A stretch of 64,000 nucleotides of DNA from Subtercola sp. (GCA_025463765.1 JAODBC010000013.1:62001-126000), one strand, 5' to 3'. Positions 29,583 through 38,316 are shown, counted from the stretch's first letter. A program made the numbers and translations. Notes: generated by a model from the letters alone, not told the origin.

Positions 29583-31481
29583 TCACTCGTCCGTGGGCAT
29601 CGACAATTTTCTGACTGCCTGAACTATCTCGACTAATTCGCATGGCGGGTTTGTTGCTGAGCGCGCAGCAAACCGATACGTCGCTGCGTTCTTGCGCTCT
29701 GAACCTCTGCCAGAACTGATAAGTTCGTCGCGAGCTACGTCGAACTCTGCCCAAGAAGTGCTTACGAGGGCCTCGATGTTGTCGTCGATGACCCACGTGG
29801 AGTCACCCTGTAGCCCGACAGGCCAATCTGTCTCAGTGACGCCGAAGAACCTGAGCAAGTTGCGATTCTTGAGAGAGTCCGATGCCTCTTGCGCGACTGC
29901 TTCGTTCTCTGGGCGCCCGTTTGCTCGTTTACGATTAGCTGATTCGCGATCCGAATCGAATACGGAGGCAAACGGAATTTGAAGCTGCGAGAGAATTGCC
30001 GCAGCCAAGAACATGCTGTCTTTTGAACCAACCGCTGCGACTTCTATTCCGTCCACAGATAGTGGCAGCGTCGAGTCCGCCATACCTTCGAAGATGGCGC
30101 GATCGGTAGAACCTTCGACTAGCAGGACGGCGGTGGCAAAGAGAGCATCTCGGAGTTCGTACAAGCAAGCATTGTCCAGTCGGCTCTCAACTGAATTCGA
30201 ATCGACAAATCCGTCCAGAGATTTGGTCACCGCGACCATGGACGCGCGATGAATGTTGACATGGGATCCAACCGCTGAGTCGATGGTGCGCTCTACACGT
30301 CGGATCTGGTCGAAATACGATGGCTCGACAAAGTACGGGCTGTGAGTCGCGTAGACGACCTGGATACCTGCCTCCGCGTTCTCGGCGAGTTGCCGGAGAA
30401 TCGTGGCAAACGCCTTTGCCTGCGTTGGGTGTTGAAACAGCTCCGGCTCTTCTATGGCGAGGCAGATGACGCTTCCATCTTTTTCTGGTGCGCCGCGATG
30501 CGCGAGGAGCTTCAGGGCGGCGATGAGCATTGACCGCTGAAACCCGTGACCTTGACGAGAGATGTCGGTATCCATGCCGTGATCATCAATGCGAACTCGG
30601 AATTTCGTTGACTGCGGTTTGAACTCAGCAGGAAGCGAGCCGATGACAACTGACCTTCCGGGTGCGAATGAAGAGACTTCAGCGCTCAGCTCGGATGAGA
30701 GGTCGGTGAGTTGGTCAGCAAAGAAATCGTGACTGATTTGTTCATACTTGAGTTTTAGCTCATCGCTTAGGGACGCGATCGCTTCGTCTGCAAGGGTCCT
30801 GTCAACCGTTTTTTCCAGAATCCGACCGATCACGCTGCTCTTCGTATCTTGCGACTCCTCAGATGCTCTGAGATCAGCCGTTACGAGTACAAAATCGAAT
30901 AGACCCGACAGTCGACCTTGACCCGCAAACCCGAAAAAGTTCGTGTCGGAAACCTGTGCGGCCTCGAGAAGATCCGGATGCTCGCGCTCCCACGAGTCCA
31001 TCATGCCGTTCGCGACCCCAACACTGGTCCACTTTGGAAATGTCATATCAGGATGCTCGGAAATGACTTTCTCGTAGGCCGCCTTCTTTGGTCCGGCACC
31101 CTCGGTAAGACGAACCGATTCGAACGGCGGGAACGCTAAAGCTTTTCCTGTTATCTTGTCCTTCCCGTTCTTCCAGACCCGCCAGACGGATAGTTCGTCG
31201 ACACCATCGGGAGCATACTTTTCGCCGAGTGCGGCTCGGTCGGCGACGGATAGTTCAGAGAAGTCGACTCTGACCGATATTTCGGGCTCGGTGGCACCGC
31301 TGAAGACATCGTCATCGTCCAGAACGACGCTCTTATCACCGTTGAAAAACCAGTCGAGCGCACGCAGAACAGACGACTTTCCTGAGCCATTTGGTCCAAT
31401 GAACGTTGTGATCGCATCGAAGTCGACTTCGACATGATCGAGACATCTGAAATTGTCGACTTGGATACGTGTGATCTTCAT
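29583..31481 (-). CDS. OLD-family ATPase with TOPRIM nuclease domain
   Basis: A 632-residue ATP-dependent endonuclease. The N-terminal SMC/ABC-like ATPase has Walker A FIGPNGSGKSSVLRAL (about residues 27-42), and later the Walker B IEEPELFQHP and the switch His in YATHSPYFVEP. The C-terminal TOPRIM domain has LLVEGSTDRAIFEG and the acidic FDSDRES. OLD enzymes and their relatives GajA (Gabija) and AriA (PARIS) act in phage defence. No UvrD-type GajB or AriB partner is adjacent, so it looks like a stand-alone class 1 OLD. The ATG start is right at the Walker-domain N-terminus. Confidence 0.9.
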   Translation of the reverse strand: MKITRIQVDNFRCLDHVEVDFDAITTFIGPNGSGKSSVLRALDWFFNGDKSVVLDDDDVFSGATEPEISVRVDFSELSVADRAALGEKYAPDGVDELSVWRVWKNGKDKITGKALAFPPFESVRLTEGAGPKKAAYEKVISEHPDMTFPKWTSVGVANGMMDSWEREHPDLLEAAQVSDTNFFGFAGQGRLSGLFDFVLVTADLRASEESQDTKSSVIGRILEKTVDRTLADEAIASLSDELKLKYEQISHDFFADQLTDLSSELSAEVSSFAPGRSVVIGSLPAEFKPQSTKFRVRIDDHGMDTDISRQGHGFQRSMLIAALKLLAHRGAPEKDGSVICLAIEEPELFQHPTQAKAFATILRQLAENAEAGIQVVYATHSPYFVEPSYFDQIRRVERTIDSAVGSHVNIHRASMVAVTKSLDGFVDSNSVESRLDNACLYELRDALFATAVLLVEGSTDRAIFEGMADSTLPLSVDGIEVAAVGSKDSMFLAAAILSQLQIPFASVFDSDRESANRKRANGRPENEAVAQEASDSLKNRNLLRFFGVTETDWPVGLQGDSTWVIDDNIEALVSTSWAEFDVARDELISSGRGSERKNAATYRFAARSATNPPCELVEIVQAVRKLSMPTDE

Positions 31482-31741
31482 AGTCCCCCAGGATTACTGC
31501 ACGTAGTATGACACCGCGTGGAGAAAGTTAAAAGTGAATACTCGCAATCATCGCTTCCACCTCTGACAGTACGGGCCGCCGCTGACTCTGTTCGGACTGA
31601 TCTCGATAGCGCAATCTTGTATGGGCTTTCGACTTCACGTCCCTCGCAGAGCCAAAAGCGCCGCGCGCGCAGCAATGTGCAGCTCGTAACTGCCTGCCGG
31701 GTATCCAGATGAACCGGCATTCCCAATGGTCGATTCGAGGG

Positions 31742-32647
31742 TCATGAGCCTAGTGCAGTCAGGATCGCATCACGATACACATTTTCAGTCGACAGAGTCA
31801 CGTTATTGAACGCCTCTTGAAGCTTGTAAATCGTGGTTGAATGGTCCGTCTTTAGCTCTATCGGTACGATCTCGCCATCAACGAACTCCGCCTCATCGTG
31901 GTCGTACGCCATAAAGGTGATTGACGGCGGTTGAAGTGCGTAACTCGGCAGGACAGACTCTCCACCCAGTCGGCGGATGATTCGCTCATACACCGGGCTC
32001 GGGCAAACGAAGAACAGTCCCTTCTTGCAAAGCGGCTCTCGTTGAAGGAGCTGACCCTTGAATACGAGTTGCGGGAGTATTCGCTTGCTGACGTTTTCCC
32101 AGTTCAAGCCCACCGTAGATTTCACGACATCTCTCGTGGCGCTAAGCAGTGCGGTGCGACTGTTTCGATAGTTGCCGGTCGTGTCGATCGTCTGAACCTC
32201 GATAGCGACAAACTCGACCAGTTCGCCGTTCCCATCGAGAAGCGCAAGCATCCAATCGACGAAGTACGCTCCGGTACCGTCCTTTTGCGGTAAGCGTAGT
32301 TCTCCGCCCCAGCGCTTACCGAACACTGCAACGGTGGGTAGACCTGTTTCTCTGGCTTTGTCTACAGCTTTGCGCCCGGGGGACAGGCTAATTCCCGCGC
32401 CAAATGCCTTGTCTGCGACATCTCGAAGAATGCGATAGTCGTCGGCGTAGAGGCGGATTGGGCAGCAGATGACCGGGCCTGATGTCACTGGCTTGATAGT
32501 GCAGGCACCCGACACTTCGCTATCGTGAAGCTTTTTTTCGCACGTTGCGCCAAGAAACGGACACTGCCTGTTTTCGGCCGCTGCAAGAGATTCGGGAGAC
32601 GTATCATCGGCGCGGTAGCCAAAGAACTCCCAAATGGTACCCGCCAA
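31742..32647 (-). CDS. NotI-family type II restriction endonuclease
   Basis: A 301-residue protein that parallels NotI. It shares the N-terminal IWEFFGYR (NotI has a similar EFFGHR), a Cys-rich metal-binding segment (Cys29, 36, 49 and 61/62; NotI binds iron through four Cys), KRWGGELRL and the PD-(D/E)xK core with Asp131 in FVDWMLALL and Glu150-Val-Gln152 in AIEVQTID. NotI likewise has ExQ in place of ExK. It starts with TTG directly after the methyltransferase stop (TAGTTG), which indicates coupling. The recognition sequence cannot be read from the protein but may be a GC-rich site. Confidence 0.86.
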   Translation of the reverse strand: MAGTIWEFFGYRADDTSPESLAAAENRQCPFLGATCEKKLHDSEVSGACTIKPVTSGPVICCPIRLYADDYRILRDVADKAFGAGISLSPGRKAVDKARETGLPTVAVFGKRWGGELRLPQKDGTGAYFVDWMLALLDGNGELVEFVAIEVQTIDTTGNYRNSRTALLSATRDVVKSTVGLNWENVSKRILPQLVFKGQLLQREPLCKKGLFFVCPSPVYERIIRRLGGESVLPSYALQPPSITFMAYDHDEAEFVDGEIVPIELKTDHSTTIYKLQEAFNNVTLSTENVYRDAILTALGS

Positions 32648-33859
32648 CTAGACGACCCGACGAAGCGTGGTTCTCTTGACTCCCAGTGCTTCTGATACGG
32701 ATTGTCCAACTGCCGCAGCCAGCAGGGGAGGTACGGCGTTACCGACCTGCTCATACTGATCGACCCGAGAGCCGGTGAATCGATACGTGTCCGGAAACGA
32801 CTGCAAGCGAGCAGCTTCACGGACGGTAAATGCCCTCTTTTGCGAGTAGTGAAAGTAAGCGCCCCAGTGAGGGTCGCACTTTGTGAGAATGGTCGAAGCT
32901 AGCCCGTCGGGATTTACGCGCCCATATCGCTTTGTGTGATCCGAGCGCCGGGCCTTCTTCATTCCAGCTGGCAGTAAGTCGAAGGGGATGTCCGTCCAAT
33001 TGCCACCCGCTGGAATGTGGGAAAGCCGTTCCATATTTATCTTGCCAAGCTTTGCTGCTTCGTGATTGTGCACGCCGTCGGATCCCGCGCGAAGTGCACG
33101 CTGATAGTCGTTCGTCGGCGCAGTCGGGTAGGGCTTCACGTCAGCCCCGGCTTCGCCGTTGGCGAGTTCGGGGAGATCACCGATTGCGTCCCTCACCGTG
33201 GTGAACATGGGCAACTCGACCGCCTTGGCAAACGCGACAATGTCTCGACCACCAAATTTAGATGTGAAGTTCACTCTCATTGGTGCATGACGGATGGCTT
33301 GTGGGAATGCTGAGAGTGGCTCTTCGCCGTCGCGCAATGCGAGGACGATGGTGCGCCATCGAGTTTGCGGAACTCCGTAATGGGGCGCGTACAAGATTTG
33401 GACATCTGCGTGGTAATCCAGCTCTTCGAGGGACTGCAATATTGCTGAAAGAGTGCCACCGTTATCGAAGGACACGAGCCCTGGCACATTCTCGATTAGT
33501 ACCGCGCGAGGCTGAAATTCCTCGACAAAGCGCAAATATTCTTTGAAAAGATGATTCCTACGATCCTCTGAAGATCGCTTCGGGGCGTTTATAGAAAAGC
33601 CCTGGCATGGAGGGCCACCTGCCATCAGGTCGAGTTGGCGTCTTTTAAGCCCAAGCCGCATGCGTACCTCAACCGCATCCACATCTCGGATATCGCTACT
33701 GTCTACTTCAGTCTCAGGGTGATTTACCGCGAACGTGTTTGCGTACGTGGGAATGAGTTCATTTGCATAAAGACTACGAAAACCTGCCTCACCAAGCCCC
33801 TCTGAGAGTCCCCCCGCTCCTGCAAACAGGTCGATCATGGTCAAGTCTTTAACAGCCAT
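32648..33859 (-). CDS. DNA (cytosine-5) methyltransferase of the NotI-type system
   Basis: A 403-residue C5 methyltransferase. Motif I is MIDLFAGAGGLSEGLGEAG, the catalytic motif IV GGPPCQGFS, motif VI VLIENVPG, motif VIII QTRWRTIVLAL and motif X QVGNAVPPLLA; the target recognition domain lies between about residues 215 and 330. It transfers methyl from SAM to cytosine and protects the host from the adjacent endonuclease. The methylase gene comes first, the usual order to let protection precede cutting. The start has the ribosome site AAGGGTGA. Confidence 0.95.
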   Translation of the reverse strand: MAVKDLTMIDLFAGAGGLSEGLGEAGFRSLYANELIPTYANTFAVNHPETEVDSSDIRDVDAVEVRMRLGLKRRQLDLMAGGPPCQGFSINAPKRSSEDRRNHLFKEYLRFVEEFQPRAVLIENVPGLVSFDNGGTLSAILQSLEELDYHADVQILYAPHYGVPQTRWRTIVLALRDGEEPLSAFPQAIRHAPMRVNFTSKFGGRDIVAFAKAVELPMFTTVRDAIGDLPELANGEAGADVKPYPTAPTNDYQRALRAGSDGVHNHEAAKLGKINMERLSHIPAGGNWTDIPFDLLPAGMKKARRSDHTKRYGRVNPDGLASTILTKCDPHWGAYFHYSQKRAFTVREAARLQSFPDTYRFTGSRVDQYEQVGNAVPPLLAAAVGQSVSEALGVKRTTLRRVV

Positions 33860-33968
33860 CTACGTTTCACCCTTCGTGATTTCAGAGTAGTGGAATCGAC
33901 TCGTACCCCACGCCCTCAGCGACGGACAGTTGCAACAAATCCAAGAATTCAGCATCAGCGAGGTTGGT

Positions 33969-34226
33969 CTATTCGATGTCGGCTAACTTACAGACGGGGT
34001 CTGACACCGTGATTGGATTGCTAGCGATGTTGTGTGCGGCGGCGTTCCTTAGCATTTCTGCGGCATGCACGACGACGAATCGCGTGAGTAACTCCATGTC
34101 AGTAGTGTCGTGCCAATTGTGGCCATCCACGCCCTCAATGGTTAGCGGACGCGAAGCGGGTGACTCCATTACGTACGCGACCAGCGTTGTTCCTATCCAA
34201 ACCTGATTATCTATAAAGTGAAGCAT
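33969..34226 (-). CDS. Small hypothetical protein downstream of the radical SAM gene
   Basis: An 85-residue protein, start at MLHFIDNQ (an ATG 27 nt earlier is possible). The N-terminal half is beta-rich (VWIGTTLVAYVME), the second half helical (LLTRFVVVHAAEMLRNAAAH). No family is recognised. It lies between the methyltransferase and the radical SAM gene, on the same strand as both, and could be part of either unit. Confidence 0.55.
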   Translation of the reverse strand: MLHFIDNQVWIGTTLVAYVMESPASRPLTIEGVDGHNWHDTTDMELLTRFVVVHAAEMLRNAAAHNIASNPITVSDPVCKLADIE

Positions 34227-34296
34227 AATCACAGAATAGCGAGAAAGTATCACTCAAGTCCACTATCGCCTTACATGCAGGTATGGTCGCGCAGCC

Positions 34297-35475
34297 TCAC
34301 TTTACGCGGAGTGGCCCGAGGTCGATCCCAACGCTGCCCCAATGATCGTCGACTCGTTTTGTGCGGCCGTTCGATTGAAGTACGCACAGTGGGCTGCGAC
34401 TCTGTCTGATGCTGCTCCAGTTGTGGTCGTCGGAATATTCCATCACTGACACGCGGAAGTCCGAGTGGGGTTCATTGGTCGGCTCGATATACATGCCATC
34501 GGGCATCTTTCGTGGGCCCGCCGACCAATCGAATTTGCCTTGCACTCGGGTTGCGTAGGCCAAGGAGACGCTCAACGGGCTTGCTGGGTATGGCAGCAGC
34601 TTTATGGTCGGGTAGGCGGCTTCGAGTACTTGATGTACATCTGAAGCCAGGCAGGTATTTTCGAGAGATGAATAGTTTTCGAGCCTTCCGGACTCGCGAA
34701 TAGGCTGGATTTGAACTCCTCGGATCCAAGCTCTGGATTCTGCAAATGCGATGGTTTCGTTAATTCGCTCGAGCGAGACCCCACGTTTCGCGACAGCAAC
34801 TAGCGTTGTGGGGATATTCGCTGAGCCAAGACCTTCTACGGCACGCAGATGTTCTTCTACGAAATCGCTACCCCGTATGTCGATGAGAATCTCTGCATCA
34901 AGGACATCGAACTGAAGGAACACCTCCCATCCGTTGCTTAGCTTCAGGAGCAGGGCATCGCGAAAGATTTCGTCCGTCGCGAGGCGGAGTCCATTGGTAA
35001 TCAGCACTTTGCGCGATATGTCGTGTGAATCAACGACATCCATGAATTCGAAAAGTTCCGGATGGATTGTCGGTTCTCCTCCACTCAGGAAAATTCCATC
35101 GAGATTCTGCCGTTGGTCAATGGAAGAAATCCGCTTGTCTATCACCGCCGGTGATCGAAGATTGCCGAGAAGGGGACTAGACCCGGCGATGCACGTTGGG
35201 CACTGTATGTCGCACTTGTCGAGCAGCTCGATAATCATGCCCGAAGGGTACGACTCAATCTGATCCCGTTCCATTTCGAGGACGTGACGAAAGTACTCGG
35301 GCGAAGTGGATACGAGCGTTTCGGTTTTGCCGCATTCGTTACACTCACGAACCAGATACGCGCCTATTGCTCGGATCTCGTATGTGGCGGGAACGATGCG
35401 AAGACAATTCACGCATTTCGCATCCACGGCTACACGACGATTTTTGGAGTTGACGAAGTGCTTGATGCCATCCAC
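34297..35475 (-). CDS. Radical SAM protein with N-terminal zinc ribbon
   Basis: A 392-residue protein if GTG 35475 is used (it then overlaps the CutA-like gene by 46 nt); GTG 35427, just past the CutA-like stop, is an alternative. The N-terminus has two CxxC pairs (Cys21/24 and Cys45/48), then the radical SAM CxxxCxxC (Cys88, 92, 95) followed by LDGIFLSGGEPTIHPELF. The ribbon-then-core order resembles the MJ0619/tetraether-synthase-like group, which act on unactivated carbons. No product can be assigned. It is the third gene of an XRE-CutA-radical SAM run in the defence island. Confidence 0.82.
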   Translation of the reverse strand: MDGIKHFVNSKNRRVAVDAKCVNCLRIVPATYEIRAIGAYLVRECNECGKTETLVSTSPEYFRHVLEMERDQIESYPSGMIIELLDKCDIQCPTCIAGSSPLLGNLRSPAVIDKRISSIDQRQNLDGIFLSGGEPTIHPELFEFMDVVDSHDISRKVLITNGLRLATDEIFRDALLLKLSNGWEVFLQFDVLDAEILIDIRGSDFVEEHLRAVEGLGSANIPTTLVAVAKRGVSLERINETIAFAESRAWIRGVQIQPIRESGRLENYSSLENTCLASDVHQVLEAAYPTIKLLPYPASPLSVSLAYATRVQGKFDWSAGPRKMPDGMYIEPTNEPHSDFRVSVMEYSDDHNWSSIRQSRSPLCVLQSNGRTKRVDDHWGSVGIDLGPLRVK

Positions 35476-35768
35476 TCCAGATAGGAAGCACCCCCGCCAG
35501 TGATCGGGATCTCAAGGATTTCGGGCACATCGTAGCTGTGGTTTTGCGACAAGTATTCCTTGAGTTCAGCGGCTCGATCGTTCGTTGTTTTGAAGAGCAT
35601 CAAGTACTCATCGGCCTCCGACACCTTGTCATCCCAGTCAAAAGTGCTGTGAACGACAGTGGTTTGAACACACGCGGCAAGACGCAATTCGATAACGCTC
35701 TTGGCGAGACTTTTAGATTCGTCTTCGGAATCCGTGGTTGACATCACTATGCAAAATTCTGTGCTCAT
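35430..35768 (-). CDS. cutA: CutA1-like protein
   Basis: A 112-residue ferredoxin-like protein of the CutA1 family, called a divalent cation tolerance protein though its role is not settled; the family forms trimers with PII-like packing. Typical segments: FCIVMSTTDSEDESKSLAKS, LAACVQTT, FDWDDKVSEADEYLMLFKT and a C-terminal YDVPEILEIPITGGGASYL with a trailing Trp. The start ATG 35768 gives the standard length; a GTG lies 12 nt upstream. It is placed between the XRE regulator and the radical SAM gene, an unusual location for this normally core gene. Confidence 0.85.
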   Translation of the reverse strand: MSTEFCIVMSTTDSEDESKSLAKSVIELRLAACVQTTVVHSTFDWDDKVSEADEYLMLFKTTNDRAAELKEYLSQNHSYDVPEILEIPITGGGASYLEWMASSTSSTPKIVV

Positions 35769-35789
35769 AATATGACTCACTTTCTATAT

Positions 35790-36554
35790 CTATGATAACT
35801 GATTTTTCATCGAGTTTCGATGTATTTCCATGCGCCCGCGCAGATGGTCAGGATCCCTCGCCATTACTACGAGGCCATTCGCAAATTCAAAGTCGTAGTT
35901 ACAGCCGATCCACTGGCCCTCGATATATTTTCCAGATCGGTGCAGTGCAAGTTGAAGTGACCCCTTCGATCTCGTTGCCTTGTCGAGCGCGATGTAAGTC
36001 CCAAGCAGGTACTGATTGTCAAAGAACCGACATTCGGAAGTCCAAAGGTAGCCACCCTCCTCGTTGTCCTCGCTTATGGCCTTATTAGAAATTTGAATTC
36101 GATTTCTCGAAAGAGCGTTGATCTCGATTGACTCCACGTTCAGAACTTCAGACATGTTCACGGTGGTCTCCCAAAGTGCAAACCAGTCACCGGATACCGC
36201 CGCTACCGAAGCGGATCTGAGTAGAAACATCTCGTCGATTGCGTCATTGTCGTCTTCCCCCTGTGCGCTATTTGGTTTCCACTTATCTGACGAATATGAT
36301 GCGGTCGCTTCACTGAACTGAGCATCGAGCTTCCGCAACTCATCCAACAAAAATCGAGAAAATTCTCGACCACTTTCGGCGTTCGAAATAACTGAACGCG
36401 AGCGGTTCACTCGCCTTCCAAGCTCGATCTGCGAAATACCAAGCCTTTCCCTCAATCGCTTGAGTTCGTCGCTGATGACCACGTTATCCAGCGCAGGTTC
36501 GTGAGCACCAGAGTCAGGGTCGTCGGTTTGGTGACGGTTTGGTGTATCTGACAT
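35790..36554 (-). CDS. XRE-family regulator with C-terminal beta-rich sensor-like domain
   Basis: A 254-residue protein. Residues about 30-85 form an XRE helix-turn-helix (LKRLRERLGISQIELGRRVN, then RSRSVISNAESG). The C-terminal part, from about residue 115, is beta-rich and ends in GKYIEGQWIGCNYDFEFANG and LVVMARDP, which suggests a lipocalin-like ligand-binding barrel; I cannot name the family. The start is ATG 36554, or a TTG 18 nt upstream. It heads the minus-strand run with CutA-like and radical SAM genes and lies divergent from the mobilisation module. Confidence 0.75.
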   Translation of the reverse strand: MSDTPNRHQTDDPDSGAHEPALDNVVISDELKRLRERLGISQIELGRRVNRSRSVISNAESGREFSRFLLDELRKLDAQFSEATASYSSDKWKPNSAQGEDDNDAIDEMFLLRSASVAAVSGDWFALWETTVNMSEVLNVESIEINALSRNRIQISNKAISEDNEEGGYLWTSECRFFDNQYLLGTYIALDKATRSKGSLQLALHRSGKYIEGQWIGCNYDFEFANGLVVMARDPDHLRGRMEIHRNSMKNQLS

Positions 36555-36697
36555 CTGTCGTGATTCCCCCAAAAAAGATCGGCCGTTGAAACAGTCACCG
36601 AACGTCTCGCGCTAGTCGCGAAGTAGTCATAGAAAGATACCGAGGAAATCAAGGCGGCGGGCATCCAAGCATCGCTGCATCAGACCGAGGAGCCGCA

Positions 36698-36829
36698 ATG
36701 AGCATCAGTGCACCTGATCGATCAGAACAGCTGACCATCTCGAAGACCGAGATGCTCGCTGTGGCTGAGGAAATCTTGATGGAACTTGCCCGCCAGCAGG
36801 CAAGGGAGGAGTTCCATCTGGACGACTAG
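36698..36829 (+). CDS. Small ORF, 43 residues, first gene of the mobilisation module
   Basis: The ribosome site GAGGAG precedes an ATG that opens 43 codons: an N-terminal hydrophilic part (SAPDRSEQLTISKTEML), then an amphipathic helix (AEEILMELARQQAREEF) and an acidic end. No family is recognised. It is supported by its ribosome site and by its place at the head of a tight plus-strand gene series. Confidence 0.5.
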   Translation: MSISAPDRSEQLTISKTEMLAVAEEILMELARQQAREEFHLDD

Positions 36830-36912
36830 CTCACTGGTGGCGCTAGTTCGGCGCCACCAGACGACCCTCCGAACAAATCAAATCAGACCCATCTCAAGAA
36901 AGAGGTATAGCT

Positions 36913-37212
36913 GTGACCAGCGAACTATCCACGCTCTTCGGGAGCATTGCCCAGACAGGTCAGAAAATGGGCGGTGGTCTTGCGCGTCAAACTAAGCGCG
37001 AGATCGACACGGTGTCCGCACGAACCGAGATCGCTCACCACACCGATCAAGCTCGTGCGTTTCTGACATCCGCTGCGTTGAACAACGTCGGCACGCTCGT
37101 CTCGCAAGCAGAGCAGATGATGCAAATAGCCCCCTCTGGAGCGCAATTTTACGAGGCTATCCTCACTGCCTACGCCGTCGGCGCTAGCACCTCGATTGCT
37201 CGATTCCAATGA
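36913..37212 (+). CDS. Small hypothetical protein of the mobile element
   Basis: A 99-residue helical protein starting with GTG behind AGAGGTATA. It has an Gln/Lys-rich first half and an Ala-rich second half ending in TAYAVGASTSIARFQ. No signal or membrane segment. It overlaps the next gene by 4 nt. Function unknown; the context suggests a role in transfer or maintenance. Confidence 0.6.
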   Translation: MTSELSTLFGSIAQTGQKMGGGLARQTKREIDTVSARTEIAHHTDQARAFLTSAALNNVGTLVSQAEQMMQIAPSGAQFYEAILTAYAVGASTSIARFQ

Positions 37213-37457
37213 CTACGGCGATTTTGTGGATCGCAGGACTGCTCATTGTGATCGCGCTCATCGCCGCGGTCGTCACCAAGGCCTGTGCAGTGATGGAAGA
37301 CCGACAAAACGCACGGGCTGAGGCGCACAATCGCGAGCGTCTACGCGTGACAGCGAATGCGCTTCGCGTAAAGCGCGAGCTAGACATTCAGGCGTTTGAA
37401 ACGCGGCAGGCGCTATTGCGTGCCGCATCCAATGCGGCGAGGAACACCTCGAAGTAG
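37209..37457 (+). CDS. Small membrane protein of the mobile element
   Basis: An 82-residue protein with one N-terminal membrane helix (ILWIAGLLIVIALIAAVVT) and a long charged helix rich in Arg, Ala and Glu. The start overlaps the preceding stop (ATGA). It could anchor a transfer complex to the membrane, but no homologous family was recognised. Confidence 0.6.
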   Translation: MTTAILWIAGLLIVIALIAAVVTKACAVMEDRQNARAEAHNRERLRVTANALRVKRELDIQAFETRQALLRAASNAARNTSK

Positions 37458-37535
37458 GAGGTCGGAGCTGGTCAACAGACCAGCTCCGACCCGCAAGTCT
37501 TTTGCTCAATCGACCCAGAAGGGGGTCTAATTGTC

Positions 37536-38132
37536 ATGCCCGAAAGCAACGACATTCATTCAAAGTCAGCCCTGACCGCTCCTCGCCTGAAGCTCAGGCA
37601 TTCGCCTTCCGTGTCCGCGCCGACGGATGGAGATATAGATCGCGCTCGCATCGAACTCAGTCAATTTGTTATCGAACAGGCGAACAGCACCGCCCGCGAC
37701 CTGGGATTTGAATGGATCGCAACGTCGGCAGCACCGCATACGTACCGAGCGCTCTACGGAGCGTATGTAGATTCGGTGGTCTATCAAACGCCCCTGCCTA
37801 TCTCAGATCAGCATATGGAGCGCATGATTTTCGTTAGCGACGAAGCGACGATCGCGATGCGCTTCTGGCACGCCGTGAGTCACGTGCGCCATCAGCACAA
37901 CTGTTATTCGGTCCCTGCGGAGATCGAGTTGGGTTTGTGGCATGTTGCCGTTGCAGAAATTTCAGCGATCAGTCTCTTGGCGGTGCAGCTCCTCGAAGCC
38001 GATCTCGTTGGCCAGACGCTACTTCGCGCTGCGACAAAGCAACGAGCAATTGACGTGCGGGCATTCGACACCGACGTCGTTACCTACGGCATTGCCGAGG
38101 CAATCTGTCAGGAGGTCGAGCGTCGTGGCTGA
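37536..38132 (+). CDS. Hypothetical protein of the mobile element
   Basis: A 198-residue protein starting at MPESND. The central part has a His-rich helix FWHAVSHVRHQHNCYSVPAE with Glu, then a long helical C-terminus. The spacing of His and Glu would allow a metal site, though no protease motif is present. Not recognised. It overlaps the next small membrane protein by 8 nt. Confidence 0.6.
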   Translation: MPESNDIHSKSALTAPRLKLRHSPSVSAPTDGDIDRARIELSQFVIEQANSTARDLGFEWIATSAAPHTYRALYGAYVDSVVYQTPLPISDQHMERMIFVSDEATIAMRFWHAVSHVRHQHNCYSVPAEIELGLWHVAVAEISAISLLAVQLLEADLVGQTLLRAATKQRAIDVRAFDTDVVTYGIAEAICQEVERRG

Positions 38133-38316
38133 TCAAAATCCGGTATCACTCACCAAACGGCTCGTTCTCGGCTCACTGGCGATTCTCTTTGCCGCATGGG
38201 CGGTCACAGCGGCCATCAAGTTGCTCGCGACGATTTGGGTCGTCTTGCTCATCGTCTGCATTCTCGTCCTGGTCGTAACCGCTGTCGTCTTTTGGAAACG
38301 CCATCAAGGTTGGTGA
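38125..38316 (+). CDS. Small two-helix membrane protein of the mobile element
   Basis: A 63-residue protein starting at GTG 38125 with AGGAGGTCG as ribosome site. It has two hydrophobic segments (LVLGSLAILFAAWAVTAAIK and IWVVLLIVCILVLVVTAVVF) and a short basic tail. It may be a membrane partner of the coupling ATPase. Function unknown. Confidence 0.6.
   Translation: MADQNPVSLTKRLVLGSLAILFAAWAVTAAIKLLATIWVVLLIVCILVLVVTAVVFWKRHQGW

Noticed and set aside
29583-31481. Complete Gabija or PARIS system
   Set aside because: The OLD-type gene is present but neither a UvrD-like GajB nor an AriB-like partner is adjacent.
34297-35475. Prokaryotic viperin
   Set aside because: The CxxxCxxC context (CDIQCPTC), the N-terminal zinc ribbon and the lack of viperin-like motifs do not fit; it is closer to the zinc-ribbon radical SAM group.
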